The notes under the pieces: generated by a model | Database searches by the model: none | Seen by the model: the letters and a program-made list of their open reading frames with translations, nothing else | What the model was told of the DNA's origin: nothing | Part shown: positions 18,801-25,407 of the stretch, one piece after another | How positions within the stretch are numbered: position 1 is the first letter of the stretch | How the letters are laid out: every line of letters begins with the position of its first letter | Program-made: the position numbers and the translations under genes | NCBI GenBank assembly: GCA_903907895.1 | Contig: CAIVPW010000058.1 | Location: forward strand, 66,393 to 99,152 | Reading direction: 5' to 3' | Source: an uncultured Alphaproteobacteria bacterium | GTDB taxonomy: Bacteria; Pseudomonadota; Alphaproteobacteria; UBA2966; CAIVPW01 | Length of the DNA stretch: 32,760 nt

Positions 18801-19692
18801 CCGCCTCTTCCTTCCCTTCGTAGTGGCCAGCTCCGTCCAATTCATTCTCTGCCGCCTCGGCCTTCGGCGCACTCGCGCGCGGCGGCTTCCGCATAGCCAG
18901 CGGATGCTGGGCGATGTGCGCCAGTTCCCGGGCGATGTCCTTTGGCTTGAGAACGAGATCGACGCAGCCCGCGGCAATTGCGCTCCGCGGCATCGAGTCG
19001 TATTTGGCCGACGCGTCCTGCGCGAACGTGAAACCCCCGTCGGCCTTGATCGCCTCCAGGCCCAGCGATCCGTCGGTCGCGGCTCCGGAGAGAATGACGC
19101 CGATGGCGCGTTCGCCTTGGTCCCGCGCCAACGACTCCAGGAAGAAGTCGATCGTGCCGGGCGTGCCGCTTGCAACGGCACGGGGATGAAGCTTCAGTAC
19201 GCCGCCCTCGATGCTGAGGTCCGCATTCGGTGGAATAACGTAGACGTGGTTCGGCTTGACGAGTTGGTCCTGGGTGATCTCGCGGACCGGCATCGCGGTC
19301 GCGCGCGCGAGCAGTTCTGTCAGCGCGCTCTCGTGTGTGCGATCGAGGTGCTGCACCAGCACGAAGGCCAAGCCGGTATCGATGGGCAGGTTGCCCAGCA
19401 ATTCGGTGAACGCCTCCAGTCCCCCCGCCGACGCGCCGATGCCGACGATCGGGAATGCAGTTCGGCGGGCCTGCCTCGGAGGCGGGCGTTTCGCCCTTGG
19501 GCTGCTCGGCCGCGGATTACCCTTGGCGACAGTCGATTGTCGAAGGGTCCGCGAGCCTCGGTTCGTGCTTTTCCGTTTCAGGGTGGCAACTCCGCGGGGG
19601 GCGTCACGACGTGATCGTATACAACGCGGAGGGAGGAACGCGCCGTGACCTTCGACAGCGCGCACTTGAATGCGCGAGGCATCCTCCACCAT
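15868..19692 (-). CDS. CheB-CheR-PAS-HWE hybrid sensor histidine kinase
   Basis: A 1274-residue fusion. Residues 1-80 are basic and unstructured-looking. A CheB methylesterase domain follows (about 80-265) with Ser88 in GASAGG, His115 in VQHLD and Asp206 in AATDGS. A CheR methyltransferase spans about 290-545 (VTTFFRNPEAF, then the VLGCSTGQEAYS cofactor loop). A linker and a long Glu-rich coiled coil (about 740-834) with repeated EELQ units lead to two PAS-like domains (845-1070). The HWE/HisKA_2 kinase has His1082 in ELNHRVKN and an HELATNAAKYG N box. Such fusions are known, with roles unclear. The ATG at 19692 has no ribosome site, so the start is uncertain. Confidence 0.9.
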   Translation of the reverse strand: MVEDASRIQVRAVEGHGAFLPPRCIRSRRDAPRGVATLKRKSTNRGSRTLRQSTVAKGNPRPSSPRAKRPPPRQARRTAFPIVGIGASAGGLEAFTELLGNLPIDTGLAFVLVQHLDRTHESALTELLARATAMPVREITQDQLVKPNHVYVIPPNADLSIEGGVLKLHPRAVASGTPGTIDFFLESLARDQGERAIGVILSGAATDGSLGLEAIKADGGFTFAQDASAKYDSMPRSAIAAGCVDLVLKPKDIARELAHIAQHPLAMRKPPRASAPKAEAAENELDGAGHYEGKEEAGFKKILLLLRSHSGVDFSLYRRSTIERRVARRMVLTKQRTTESYARLLRGNAKELDALYADALIGVTTFFRNPEAFETLGRTVFPSLLHQRTDDPVRAWVLGCSTGQEAYSIAMTFVEAAERAHSTRRIQVFATDAHEAPLATARHGLYARSVVEGVSPGRLRRFFVEEEGGYRISKALRQMVVFARQDLISDPPFSRLDLVSCRNVLIYLDSKVQKTALAKFHYALKPGGFLFLGGSESVGTFTDLFEPVDKSHRIYARQHAPTPSLHLPQASGHGVRGAAARTAPVARDGGHEAGTRVPNQVAAQREADRVTMAQFAPPAVLVDANLQVLQFRGTTGAYLSPPAGKASFDVLKMARSGLALPLHAAITRARKGGKPVRTDNVRMGHNDRAHPVTVQVIPLRNLDERYFLITFQDAGEGAAPASATTAKRSTKAANPNRIDLAQALRRIAEMEQELTEAHKQLQSALEEHEAASEELQASNEEGQSANEELQSLNEELQTSKEELESANEELVTVNEELASRNSELNRVNGDLRNLQLAAHLPIVLLARDLTIRSFSAEAEKHFSLRSTDIGRPIGNIRHDVLVPDLEEFVAGVIDSVSAREREVQDKRGQWYSLRVLPYLTLNNKVDGAVVVLLDISTLKRTEALIAAARDLAESTIDTVREPLLVLDAALHVESANRAFYRAFGVEPRETIGRVFFELGGGQWDLPALRKLLVEVLPTSNVIEDFAVNHEFKEIGDRSLLLNARRIEDYGRKTQRILLAIEDITHQVRAAERKDVLVAELNHRVKNTLAAVQALAAVSARGARSVKSFMSAFEGRLRALAGANDLLLSAEWIGADMAELAHATLKAHDSEVSGTPRIAITGPSLQVHPEATLALVLILHELATNAAKYGALSTPDGRLDLTWEVMKGASVRLQWKETGGPKVSRPSRTGFGTRLIERSAQHELHGRAVLEFSPTGLTCVLTFPLLPIPPRAEHR

Positions 19693-19733
19693 TCCAGGGG
19701 CCAGTGGTGCGCTTACTTGTCGCCAAGAGCCTC

Positions 19734-19807
19734 ATCCCTCGGCCGTAAGACCCGGACCCCGGCGGCGGGCACCAAGAACGTCGATAGGAGGCTTGGTCAG
19801 CCGACCG
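19734..19807. repeat. Direct repeat, decayed copy (tRNA-Leu 3' fragment, attR-like)
   Basis: This copy starts at the 3' strand of the anticodon stem (ATCCCTCGGCCG, 19734-19745), keeps a shortened variable arm and T arm, and preserves the acceptor strand with CACCA at 19770-19774 and the flank GATAGG at 19783-19788. It lacks a matching 5' half that could fold, so it is not a working tRNA. Faint likeness to the 5' half at 19706-19733 would also allow a decayed whole tRNA gene. Confidence 0.75.
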
Positions 19808-19829
19808 GCTACCCCGACCGAGCCGAAAC

Positions 19830-19835
19830 TATAAT
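19830..19835 (+). promoter_or_regulatory. Consensus -10 hexamer upstream of the second kinase
   Basis: TATAAT at 19830-19835 in a short AT-rich patch is a perfect -10 box, 115 bases before the kinase ATG. No convincing -35 lies at 16-18 bases, so it may be activator-dependent or chance. Confidence 0.3.
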
Positions 19836-19950
19836 AAATCGATGTGTTACCGGCGAGGCGCGCCGGTTCGCGGCTGTTGCCCGTTCGCGCCGGCTGATCG
19901 GGTTCAGCCCCGATACTGCTTGCTGCGGTGGCGGCTTAACTTGCAGGCCC

Positions 19951-21570
19951 ATGTCTCTGGCGACGCGGCTTTTCCTCCTTACGCTCCTCACAGCGCTACC
20001 GATCTTCGTGATCCTGTTTGCGCTCGAACGGGTGCAGATCGCCGACCGCCGCACGGAGGTGATTGCGTCCGCACGCTCGGCAGCGGCCTTGGCCGTTGTA
20101 CGCCAGAACCGCAACCCGAACTCGGCCGCGGCCGTGCTGAGCCTCGTTGCGCGCATCCCCGCCGTCCGCAATCGGGAAGCGGAGCAGTGCGCGGCGGAGC
20201 TCGCGCGCTTCGTTGCCACGCTTCCTGGCGTACTCGGTCTCGCCGCGTATTCGCCGAACGGGCAGGCGGTTTGCGCTTCCGACGACGCGGTGACGAGCCT
20301 GCAGCCGCACCTCCAGCCCTACTTTGGGGAGGCGGCGAAGTCAGGGCAGACGTTGATGAGCGCGTACGCGAATGATCCGCGCAACGGCGCGGGCGTCGTG
20401 ACGTTCGTGCATCCCGTGCTGGCCGAGAACGGCGCCGCGCAGACTTTGCTCGTGCTGCCGGTCACGGTGCAGACGCTTTCTGCTTCGCTCAACGATCCGC
20501 CGCTGCCGGCGGGCGCTTTCGCGGCCACCGTCGATGACGCCGGTACCATCACGATGCGCTGGCCGAATCCCGAAGCGTGGACCGGCAAGCGCCTGCAGGA
20601 CATGCCGTGGGCCGCCGCGCTTGCGGCCGGTGCGCAGACCTTCACAGAAGGCGGCGTGGAGTATGCGTTGGCTTCCGGCCGCACCACCGAGGCGGCCGGA
20701 CTCGCAGTGGTCGTCGCGCTGCCGATCACGCCAACGCTGCAAATGGTGCAACGCCAGTTCGAGCAGTCGATCGGCCTGATCATCGCTGCATTCCTTGCAG
20801 CGGCGCTTGCGGCGCTGCTATTGGCGCGCGTGTGGGTTGGCCGTCCGATGCAGGCGCTGCAAGCGGCGGCGGACGCTGTTGCCAAAGGCGACTTGAAGGC
20901 CCGGCCGCCGCACGCGTCGATCCCCGAAGTCCAGGCGCTGTCGCGGCGGTTCGGTCAGATGGCGGAAGCCCTTGAGCTGCGCTTGCACGAAAAGGACGTC
21001 CTGCTACGCGAAGTGAATCACCGCGTAAAGAACAGCCTGCAGCTCGTGTCCAGTATGCTCATGCTGCACCGCTCGCAGCTGCGCGATGCGTCTGCCAAGG
21101 AGCAGTTTGATTCGGTTGCGAGCAAGGTCGCCACGATCGGCCGTGTCCACCAGCGCCTGTACCAGGGCGAAGATCTCGATGCGATTGCCTTCGGCACGTT
21201 CCTCACCGAGATGGTCAAAGATCTCGATGAGATGATGGGTGCGCCGACTGTGACGTGTCACGCCGAGGCCGTGCGGCTCACCACCGACCGTGCCATTCCG
21301 CTTGCGCTGATCGTCAACGAACTCGTCACCAACGCAGCCAAGCACTCCGACCCGTCGGGCTGCGTTCGCGTCACACTGGTACGGGACGGCGGCATGGCTG
21401 TTCTCTCGGTAGAAGACGAGGCTCCGCTGCCGTCCGACTTTACGCTGGAGCGTGCGCCGGGGTTGGGGCTGCGGGTCATCACCAGCTTGGTTCGTCAGTT
21501 GGGTGGCACGCTCAGCGTCGAGCCGCGCGGCGCGGGCAAGGCTTTCGTGGTCAAGGTGCCGGTCGGGTGA
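19951..21570 (+). CDS. Membrane sensor histidine kinase, HAMP-HisKA_2 type
   Basis: A 539-residue sensor kinase. A first membrane helix (about residues 4-25) and a second (about 272-296, IGLIIAAFLAAALAALLL) enclose a periplasmic sensor region of some 245 residues with Cache-like character. A HAMP linker follows (RVWVGRPMQALQAAADAV), then the HisKA_2 dimerisation helix with His357 in REVNHRVKNSLQ and an ATPase domain with the LIVNELVTNAAKHS N box and GLGLRVI G box. This His-kinase class is most common in alphaproteobacteria. ATG 19951 gives the membrane helix right at the N-terminus. The stop overlaps the next GTG, coupling it to the receiver. The ligand is unknown. Confidence 0.92.
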   Translation: MSLATRLFLLTLLTALPIFVILFALERVQIADRRTEVIASARSAAALAVVRQNRNPNSAAAVLSLVARIPAVRNREAEQCAAELARFVATLPGVLGLAAYSPNGQAVCASDDAVTSLQPHLQPYFGEAAKSGQTLMSAYANDPRNGAGVVTFVHPVLAENGAAQTLLVLPVTVQTLSASLNDPPLPAGAFAATVDDAGTITMRWPNPEAWTGKRLQDMPWAAALAAGAQTFTEGGVEYALASGRTTEAAGLAVVVALPITPTLQMVQRQFEQSIGLIIAAFLAAALAALLLARVWVGRPMQALQAAADAVAKGDLKARPPHASIPEVQALSRRFGQMAEALELRLHEKDVLLREVNHRVKNSLQLVSSMLMLHRSQLRDASAKEQFDSVASKVATIGRVHQRLYQGEDLDAIAFGTFLTEMVKDLDEMMGAPTVTCHAEAVRLTTDRAIPLALIVNELVTNAAKHSDPSGCVRVTLVRDGGMAVLSVEDEAPLPSDFTLERAPGLGLRVITSLVRQLGGTLSVEPRGAGKAFVVKVPVG

Positions 21571-21965
21571 TCGCCGAAGCCGAAGCGAGACGGTCAACTG
21601 CCGTGAGCCTCGAAGGCGCGCGCATCCTCGTCGTCGAGGACGAGGCGCTGATTGCTCTCAGCATCGAGCAGACGCTGCGCGACTTTGGCTGCACGGTCGT
21701 CGCCCTCGCAATGCACATCGACGACGCGCTGCTGATCGCGCAGTCCGGGGATGTGGATGCCGCGATGCTCGACGTGAATGTCGGAGGACGGGAGGTGTTT
21801 CCTGTCGCCGATGTCCTGATCCGCCGGCGCATCCCGGTGCTGTTTGCGACGGGATATGGGGCAGAAGCCTTGCGCTCCGACCTGCGCGGCAGGCCCATCA
21901 TCCGGAAGCCCTTCCAGGCGCGCGAACTTCGCCAGGCGTTGGAGCGGGCTCTCTCCTCGCGCTGA
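21567..21965 (+). CDS. Single-domain response regulator, FATGY type
   Basis: A 132-residue receiver domain protein with no output domain. The acidic pair lies in VVEDEAL, the phosphoacceptor is Asp69 in AMLDVNV, and PVLFATGYGAE is the hallmark of the FAT GUY receiver family that works with HWE/HisKA_2 kinases in alphaproteobacterial stress signalling. The Lys is in IIRKPF. GTG 21567 overlaps the kinase stop (GTGA); GTG 21603 is a second possible start and leaves seven residues before the first strand. Translational coupling makes the kinase just upstream its obvious partner. Confidence 0.9.
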   Translation: MIAEAEARRSTAVSLEGARILVVEDEALIALSIEQTLRDFGCTVVALAMHIDDALLIAQSGDVDAAMLDVNVGGREVFPVADVLIRRRIPVLFATGYGAEALRSDLRGRPIIRKPFQARELRQALERALSSR

Positions 21966-22006
21966 GAGAGGAACCCAGCGCGCGCCCGCGGCGCGCCTTC
22001 AGAAAT

Positions 22007-22062
22007 GAAAAGAGCCGCCCCCTGCAGGCCAGCGTGACGCCGGCCGGCAGGGATGGCGGCTC
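22007..22062 (-). terminator. Terminator of the TorF-family gene (may serve both strands)
   Basis: GAGCCGCC (22012-22019) pairs with GGCGGCTC (22055-22062), and CCTGC with GCAGG inside it. On the minus strand the stem is followed by TTTTCATTT (plus 22003-22011). It lies between convergent genes ending at 21965 and 22092. Confidence 0.75.
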
Positions 22063-22091
22063 GTTCCGTTACGAGCGGGTGTGCGCTCGAT

Positions 22092-22793
22092 TTAGAACGT
22101 GAACACCACCTTGGCGCCGCCTACGAAACGCTCTTCGTAGTTCTGGCCCAGGCCGTGGTCGTCGGTGTCATGGTAGCGGCCGTCCAGTTCGAGCCACGGG
22201 ATCGGACGCCACACCAAGCCGACGTTCCAGGTGTTGTAGTCGCCGGGTCCTTCGACCGACTGGTGACCGTAGGCGCCGGTGATTGCGAGGTTCTTGACCA
22301 TCGTCAGCGGGACGTTGGCGTTGACCTCGTAGTAGGTGGCTTCGTTGCTGCCGGTGCCCGTAAAGTTGGGGCTCCAGAACACGGCACCGCCAATCGTGGC
22401 AAAGCCGAGGTTCTTCGCAGCGGCAAGCTTGAGCTCGTAGAAGCTCCAGTTGGCAGTGTCGGGCGCACCGATGTAGCGATAGGCGATTGCGCCGATATCG
22501 AGCGTCAGGCCCATCCACTCCGGACGCCAGCCGCCGTACACATCGACTTCCGTATCGGTGCCGTCACCGAAATCGACGGTGGAACCCCACACGCCGAAGT
22601 AGCCGTTGGCCGGAAGGCCCATCTCGACGCCGCCCTGCAGAGCGCCGCCTTCATTGGTCTGGCTGATGCCGCGGAACACATAGTCCGACACAACGCCGAC
22701 GTTCAGCGTGGCTTGCGCCTGCGCCGGTGCCGAAAAGCCGGCCGCAAGGGCGAGCCCGAACGCAGCGGCAGCAAAGAGGTTGGTGGATTTCAT
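22092..22793 (-). CDS. TorF-family putative outer-membrane porin (Gcw_chp)
   Basis: A 233-residue exported beta-rich protein. The signal peptide is MKSTNLF, a hydrophobic AAAAFGLALAAGFS core and an AQA cleavage site near residue 26. The mature part opens with VGVVSDYVFRGISQT, the hallmark of the Gcw_chp/TorF family, and continues with alternating aromatic strands, ending in a C-terminal Phe (VVFTF) as outer-membrane barrels do. Its substrate is unknown. I chose ATG 22793 (GGAAAGG upstream) because it gives a standard signal peptide. A second in-frame ATG at 22877 has a stronger ribosome site (GAGGAG six bases away) and would add 28 residues. Confidence 0.85.
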   Translation of the reverse strand: MKSTNLFAAAAFGLALAAGFSAPAQAQATLNVGVVSDYVFRGISQTNEGGALQGGVEMGLPANGYFGVWGSTVDFGDGTDTEVDVYGGWRPEWMGLTLDIGAIAYRYIGAPDTANWSFYELKLAAAKNLGFATIGGAVFWSPNFTGTGSNEATYYEVNANVPLTMVKNLAITGAYGHQSVEGPGDYNTWNVGLVWRPIPWLELDGRYHDTDDHGLGQNYEERFVGGAKVVFTF

Positions 22794-23375
22794 TTCGGTC
22801 GCCTTTCCAGATTGGCAATAAACGTTACGCTTCAGGTACGCGTTGTTCTTTGCCTGCACGGCATTGCCGTGTTGCATGACAGACTCCTCTCGTCGCGCGC
22901 CCGGCCAGTGCCGAAGGCGACACCCAGCACTGGTTACAAACGCTGTGCCGAGTCGGCGAGCAGGCTATCTCTTTGGTTGAATACAACAATTTCGATTGAA
23001 TGGAGAACAGTAGATGCACGAATGCCTCTCCGTGCGTCATCGATGTCACCTGATCTGCCTAGAAATAAGGCAATTCGGAAGAGTCGAAGGATGACGCAGA
23101 GGCGCCGCGGCTGCTGCAACCTGCGGACGCAGAAGTGCAAGCAGTCCTCCCGGTTTTCGCCACGATTGTGCGGCAACCGGTTCCGCGTGGTTGCAGCCGC
23201 AAACGGGGGCCCGATGCCCAACTAGCCGACACGGGCCGTTCGGCGCACGGCAATCTCCGGCCCGCCGCGGCGTTGACGGACCTGCCCCGTTGGCGGAGTT
23301 GTATGCGTCGCCGTGCGGCGCCACATGACAAGCAGACCGCCGCTGCATCTAGCGGCGCGACCATGGAGGCGTGCT
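22794..23375. other. Intergenic stretch of about 580 bases, no convincing gene
   Basis: Codon patterns do not support a gene here. 22794-22877 may be coding only if the porin starts at its upstream ATG. The part around 22970-23010 is AT-rich, holds TTGAAT twice (22978 and 22995), and is the likely place for the porin promoter, though no clear -35/-10 pair stands out. Two small hairpins are visible: GATGCACG with CGTGCGTC (23013-23038, one G-T pair) and TGCCT with AGGCA (23056-23072). From 23073 to 23360 I see only GC-rich sequence that must hold the promoter of the gene at 23376. Confidence 0.6.
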
Positions 23376-23804
23376 TTGATTAAACCCGTCGTCAGCTGGG
23401 TCGTTGTCGCCGACGCGTCGCGTGCGCGCGTCTTGGTCAACGACGGACCGAACCACGGCCTCACGGTGGAGCGGGAGTTTGAACAGGAGGTCAAGAAGTC
23501 GCGCGACATTCTCTCGGACCCTGATCGCATGGGTTACGCCAAGCATGCGACGGAGCCGGTGGATCAGGTGCGGGAACAGAAGCGCAGGTTCGCGCGGGAG
23601 ATTGCGCGCGCACTCGACGATGCGCGCAAACAGAACGCGTTCGAGCGCCTGTACCTCGTGGCGCCGCCGCAGGTCCTGGGCGAGCTTCGTTCCGAACTGA
23701 CGCCGGAGCTCGGCAAGATGGTGGTGGGCGAATTGAACAAGGACCTCACCAAGATCCCGCTGCGCGACCTGCCGGGGCATCTGGGGCCGCTGCTCCCGGT
23801 CTAG
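23376..23804 (+). CDS. Host-attachment family protein (Host_attach, PF10116-like)
   Basis: A 142-residue soluble protein of the family named for 'attachment to host cells'; the name comes from an Agrobacterium attachment gene and most members have no tested role. The opening strand VVSWVVVADASRARVLV, the acidic and basic middle helix (REQKRRFAREIARALD) and LYLVAPPQVLGELR are typical, and the fold recalls eRF1/Dom34-like domains. I place the start at TTG 23376 because GGAGG at 23365-23369 stands six bases before it and the conserved strand follows; the open frame also allows GTG 23313, without such support. It has no signal peptide, so a direct surface role is doubtful. Confidence 0.82.
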   Translation: MIKPVVSWVVVADASRARVLVNDGPNHGLTVEREFEQEVKKSRDILSDPDRMGYAKHATEPVDQVREQKRRFAREIARALDDARKQNAFERLYLVAPPQVLGELRSELTPELGKMVVGELNKDLTKIPLRDLPGHLGPLLPV

Positions 23805-23920
23805 CCGCTGGGCGACAGCGCTTGAGGGCGGGCGGTGGTGCGGCGCAGGGGGGGGGGGCGCTCCGCCGTTCCCCGCGCGCGGACCTTTACATCTTGTTAC
23901 ATGCTGCGGCTCTGTGGGCT

Positions 23921-23949
23921 TTGACTTGCCCAAACCGCGTCCGTACAGT
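23921..23949 (+). promoter_or_regulatory. Strong sigma-70-type promoter, predicted leaderless start
   Basis: TTGACT (23921-23926) and TACAGT (23944-23949) are spaced by exactly 17 bases. A start six to eight bases after the -10 box falls at 23956-23957, the A of the TetR gene's ATG. Just upstream, TTACAT occurs twice (23887 and 23897) with 10-base periodicity, a possible regulator site. Confidence 0.6.
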
Positions 23950-23956
23950 CCAAACA

Positions 23957-24646
23957 ATGCCCTCCGGGGCGACACAGGCTGCGCGCGCTGCCCAGCGGCC
24001 CGCCAATCCTCCCGACCTTGACCGTCTGCTGAGTTCGGCCCTCACGCTGATGCTGCGCGGCGGCATTCGCTCAACGGCGTTTGGCGACGTCGTGCAGGCG
24101 TCCGGCTTGTCGGAAGACACCGTGCGCAAGTACTGCTCCGACTGGGAGTCGCTCCTTCTCAAACTCCTCGAGAATATCGAGCAGGATGTAATTGAGGCGA
24201 TGATCGCCGAAGTGTCGAAGGCGCCGCCCACTGCCGAGGCAAAACTCGGCGCGTTCGTCGAATCGATCACCAAGGCCACACCCGGCCGCGTGGCTCGGCT
24301 TTCGTTGCTGGTGATGGTCGGGGCGGAATTCGGCAACGGCGAGGGCCGCATTGCGGCCCGCGCCAACCGCCTCTACACCCACCTTTACCGGACGATCGAA
24401 GGCATCATCCAGTTCGGGTGGTTGCGCGGCACGTTCCGCACCGACATACCGGTGAAGGACCTGACGATGTCACTCGTCGGCGCGCTGACCGGCACTGTGC
24501 TGGAAGCGCGTCGCCTGGGTGGCTCGGTGATCGACCCGGTGCAGTTCGATCGTGCTGTCCGCCTCGTTCTGCTGCGCGGCATAGAAGACCGGCTCTCGCT
24601 CGAGCGTGTGCTTTCCGGCTACAGCGCGCCCGGCTACCACCCCTAA
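23957..24646 (+). CDS. TetR-family transcriptional regulator
   Basis: A 229-residue regulator. The N-terminal helix-turn-helix domain (about residues 20-68) contains DLDRLLSSALTLML, then STAFGDVVQASGLSEDTVRKYC, the usual TetR helix-turn-helix and recognition helix with YC in place of the common YYHF. The rest is an all-helical ligand-binding and dimer domain of about 150 residues whose ligand is unknown. There is no ribosome site before ATG 23957, but the promoter just upstream would make a leaderless mRNA, which supports this start over the longer open frame. No efflux pump or other clear target adjoins it; it may control itself or distant genes. Confidence 0.85.
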   Translation: MPSGATQAARAAQRPANPPDLDRLLSSALTLMLRGGIRSTAFGDVVQASGLSEDTVRKYCSDWESLLLKLLENIEQDVIEAMIAEVSKAPPTAEAKLGAFVESITKATPGRVARLSLLVMVGAEFGNGEGRIAARANRLYTHLYRTIEGIIQFGWLRGTFRTDIPVKDLTMSLVGALTGTVLEARRLGGSVIDPVQFDRAVRLVLLRGIEDRLSLERVLSGYSAPGYHP

Positions 24647-24658
24647 AGCCGCGCCGCG

Positions 24659-25261
24659 CTACGGGCGCGAGGTCGCGATGGTCGTGTCGGGTGGTGGTTC
24701 CAGCGGCGCGTGGTTCTGCTTCCCCACCGGCGTTACGGTCGATGCCTGTGGGCCTTGCTCACCCATGGTTTCCGCGAAGCGCACCTCGGCGCCGACTTCC
24801 AGCTTCTCGAACTCGCCGTTGATCACGGCGTGGCGGTGGAAATAGAACTCGCGGCCATCGCCCGCGCGGATGAACCCGTGGTCGGGGAACATCGACAGGA
24901 TGCGGGCATGCGGTTGCCCTTCGTGATGCTTTACGTCGCCGCGCTGGCGCTGCTTGTGGTCGGCGAGGCGCCGGCGCGCTTCATCGAATGCATCGCGGAT
25001 GCAGACGTAAATATCCTCGTGTGCGGCGCTAGTGCCCGGGTGGCGAGTGACCTTGATGTCCTCGCCGGGGACTTCGATGTAGATGCCGACGTGGAACGTG
25101 TTGCCCTTGGCTTTGTGCTTATGCGGCTGTTCGAGCACCACACGCACGGAAACGATGCGCGGGTAATAGCGGCCGAGTTTCTCGGCCTCCTCTTCGACCC
25201 GGGCCTTTACCGCATCGGATGAATCGAAATCGCGGAACGTGATTTGGAGCGGGACCGGCAT
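24659..25261 (-). CDS. HPF/RaiA-family ribosome-associated protein fused to a cold-shock domain
   Basis: A 200-residue fusion. Residues 1-105 form the HPF/RaiA (S30AE) fold: LQITFRDFDSSDAVKARVEE, then VRVVLEQPHKHKAKGNTFHVGIYIEV strands and DIYVCIRDAFDEARRRL helix, as in proteins that bind the 30S decoding region and silence ribosomes. After a basic His/Lys-rich linker, residues about 118-175 match a cold-shock OB domain: ARILSMFPDHGFIRAGDGREFYFH resembles RNP1 and RNP2, though the usual KWFN is altered. The C-terminal 25 residues are Pro/Thr-rich. This is a known but little-studied architecture in proteobacteria. It lacks the long-HPF dimerisation domain. It is convergent with the TetR gene. 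Confidence 0.88.
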   Translation of the reverse strand: MPVPLQITFRDFDSSDAVKARVEEEAEKLGRYYPRIVSVRVVLEQPHKHKAKGNTFHVGIYIEVPGEDIKVTRHPGTSAAHEDIYVCIRDAFDEARRRLADHKQRQRGDVKHHEGQPHARILSMFPDHGFIRAGDGREFYFHRHAVINGEFEKLEVGAEVRFAETMGEQGPQASTVTPVGKQNHAPLEPPPDTTIATSRP

Positions 25262-25407
25262 TACACCACCGCCTTATTCTGTTTCTGCTGCTTAGGTACA
25301 CCTGGGGACGAACCGATCAGGCTGCAATGGCCGGAAATCCAGGCGCAGAAGACGAGTTAGGGCCGAAGAGCTAGCCGTAGGAGGCGAGCCACAATCGGTG
25401 GGGTTGC

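Larger units (their letters stand above)
15406..19733. mobile_element. Probable small island or remnant integrated at tRNA-Leu(UAA)
   Basis: The segment between the two tRNA-Leu-derived repeats holds only a response regulator and a very large CheB-CheR-PAS-HWE kinase, both leftward. Integrases that use tRNA genes leave an intact tRNA at one end and a displaced 3' fragment at the other, which is what is seen. No integrase or recombinase gene is inside, so either it was lost or the repeat arose by duplication. Repeat decay (indels in the T arm) suggests an old event. The island call is inference; the repeat itself is directly seen. Confidence 0.4.

Noticed and set aside
19734-19807. A second tRNA-Leu gene at this position
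   Set aside because: Only the 3' half is recognisable, the T arm is shortened and no 5' acceptor strand pairs with it, so it cannot fold as a tRNA. It is listed as a decayed repeat instead.
22978-23000. TTGAAT direct repeat as the porin promoter
   Set aside because: The two copies point rightward, away from the porin gene, and have no matching -10 box; kept only as a remark in the gap entry.
22825-23049. 74-residue minus-strand open frame upstream of the porin
   Set aside because: No ribosome site, mixed composition, AT-rich start region; it looks like leader or promoter sequence.
22053-23225. 390-residue plus-strand open frame spanning the porin gene and the gap after it
   Set aside because: It is antisense to a gene with a signal peptide and family motif, and the part beyond the porin gene shows no coding pattern.
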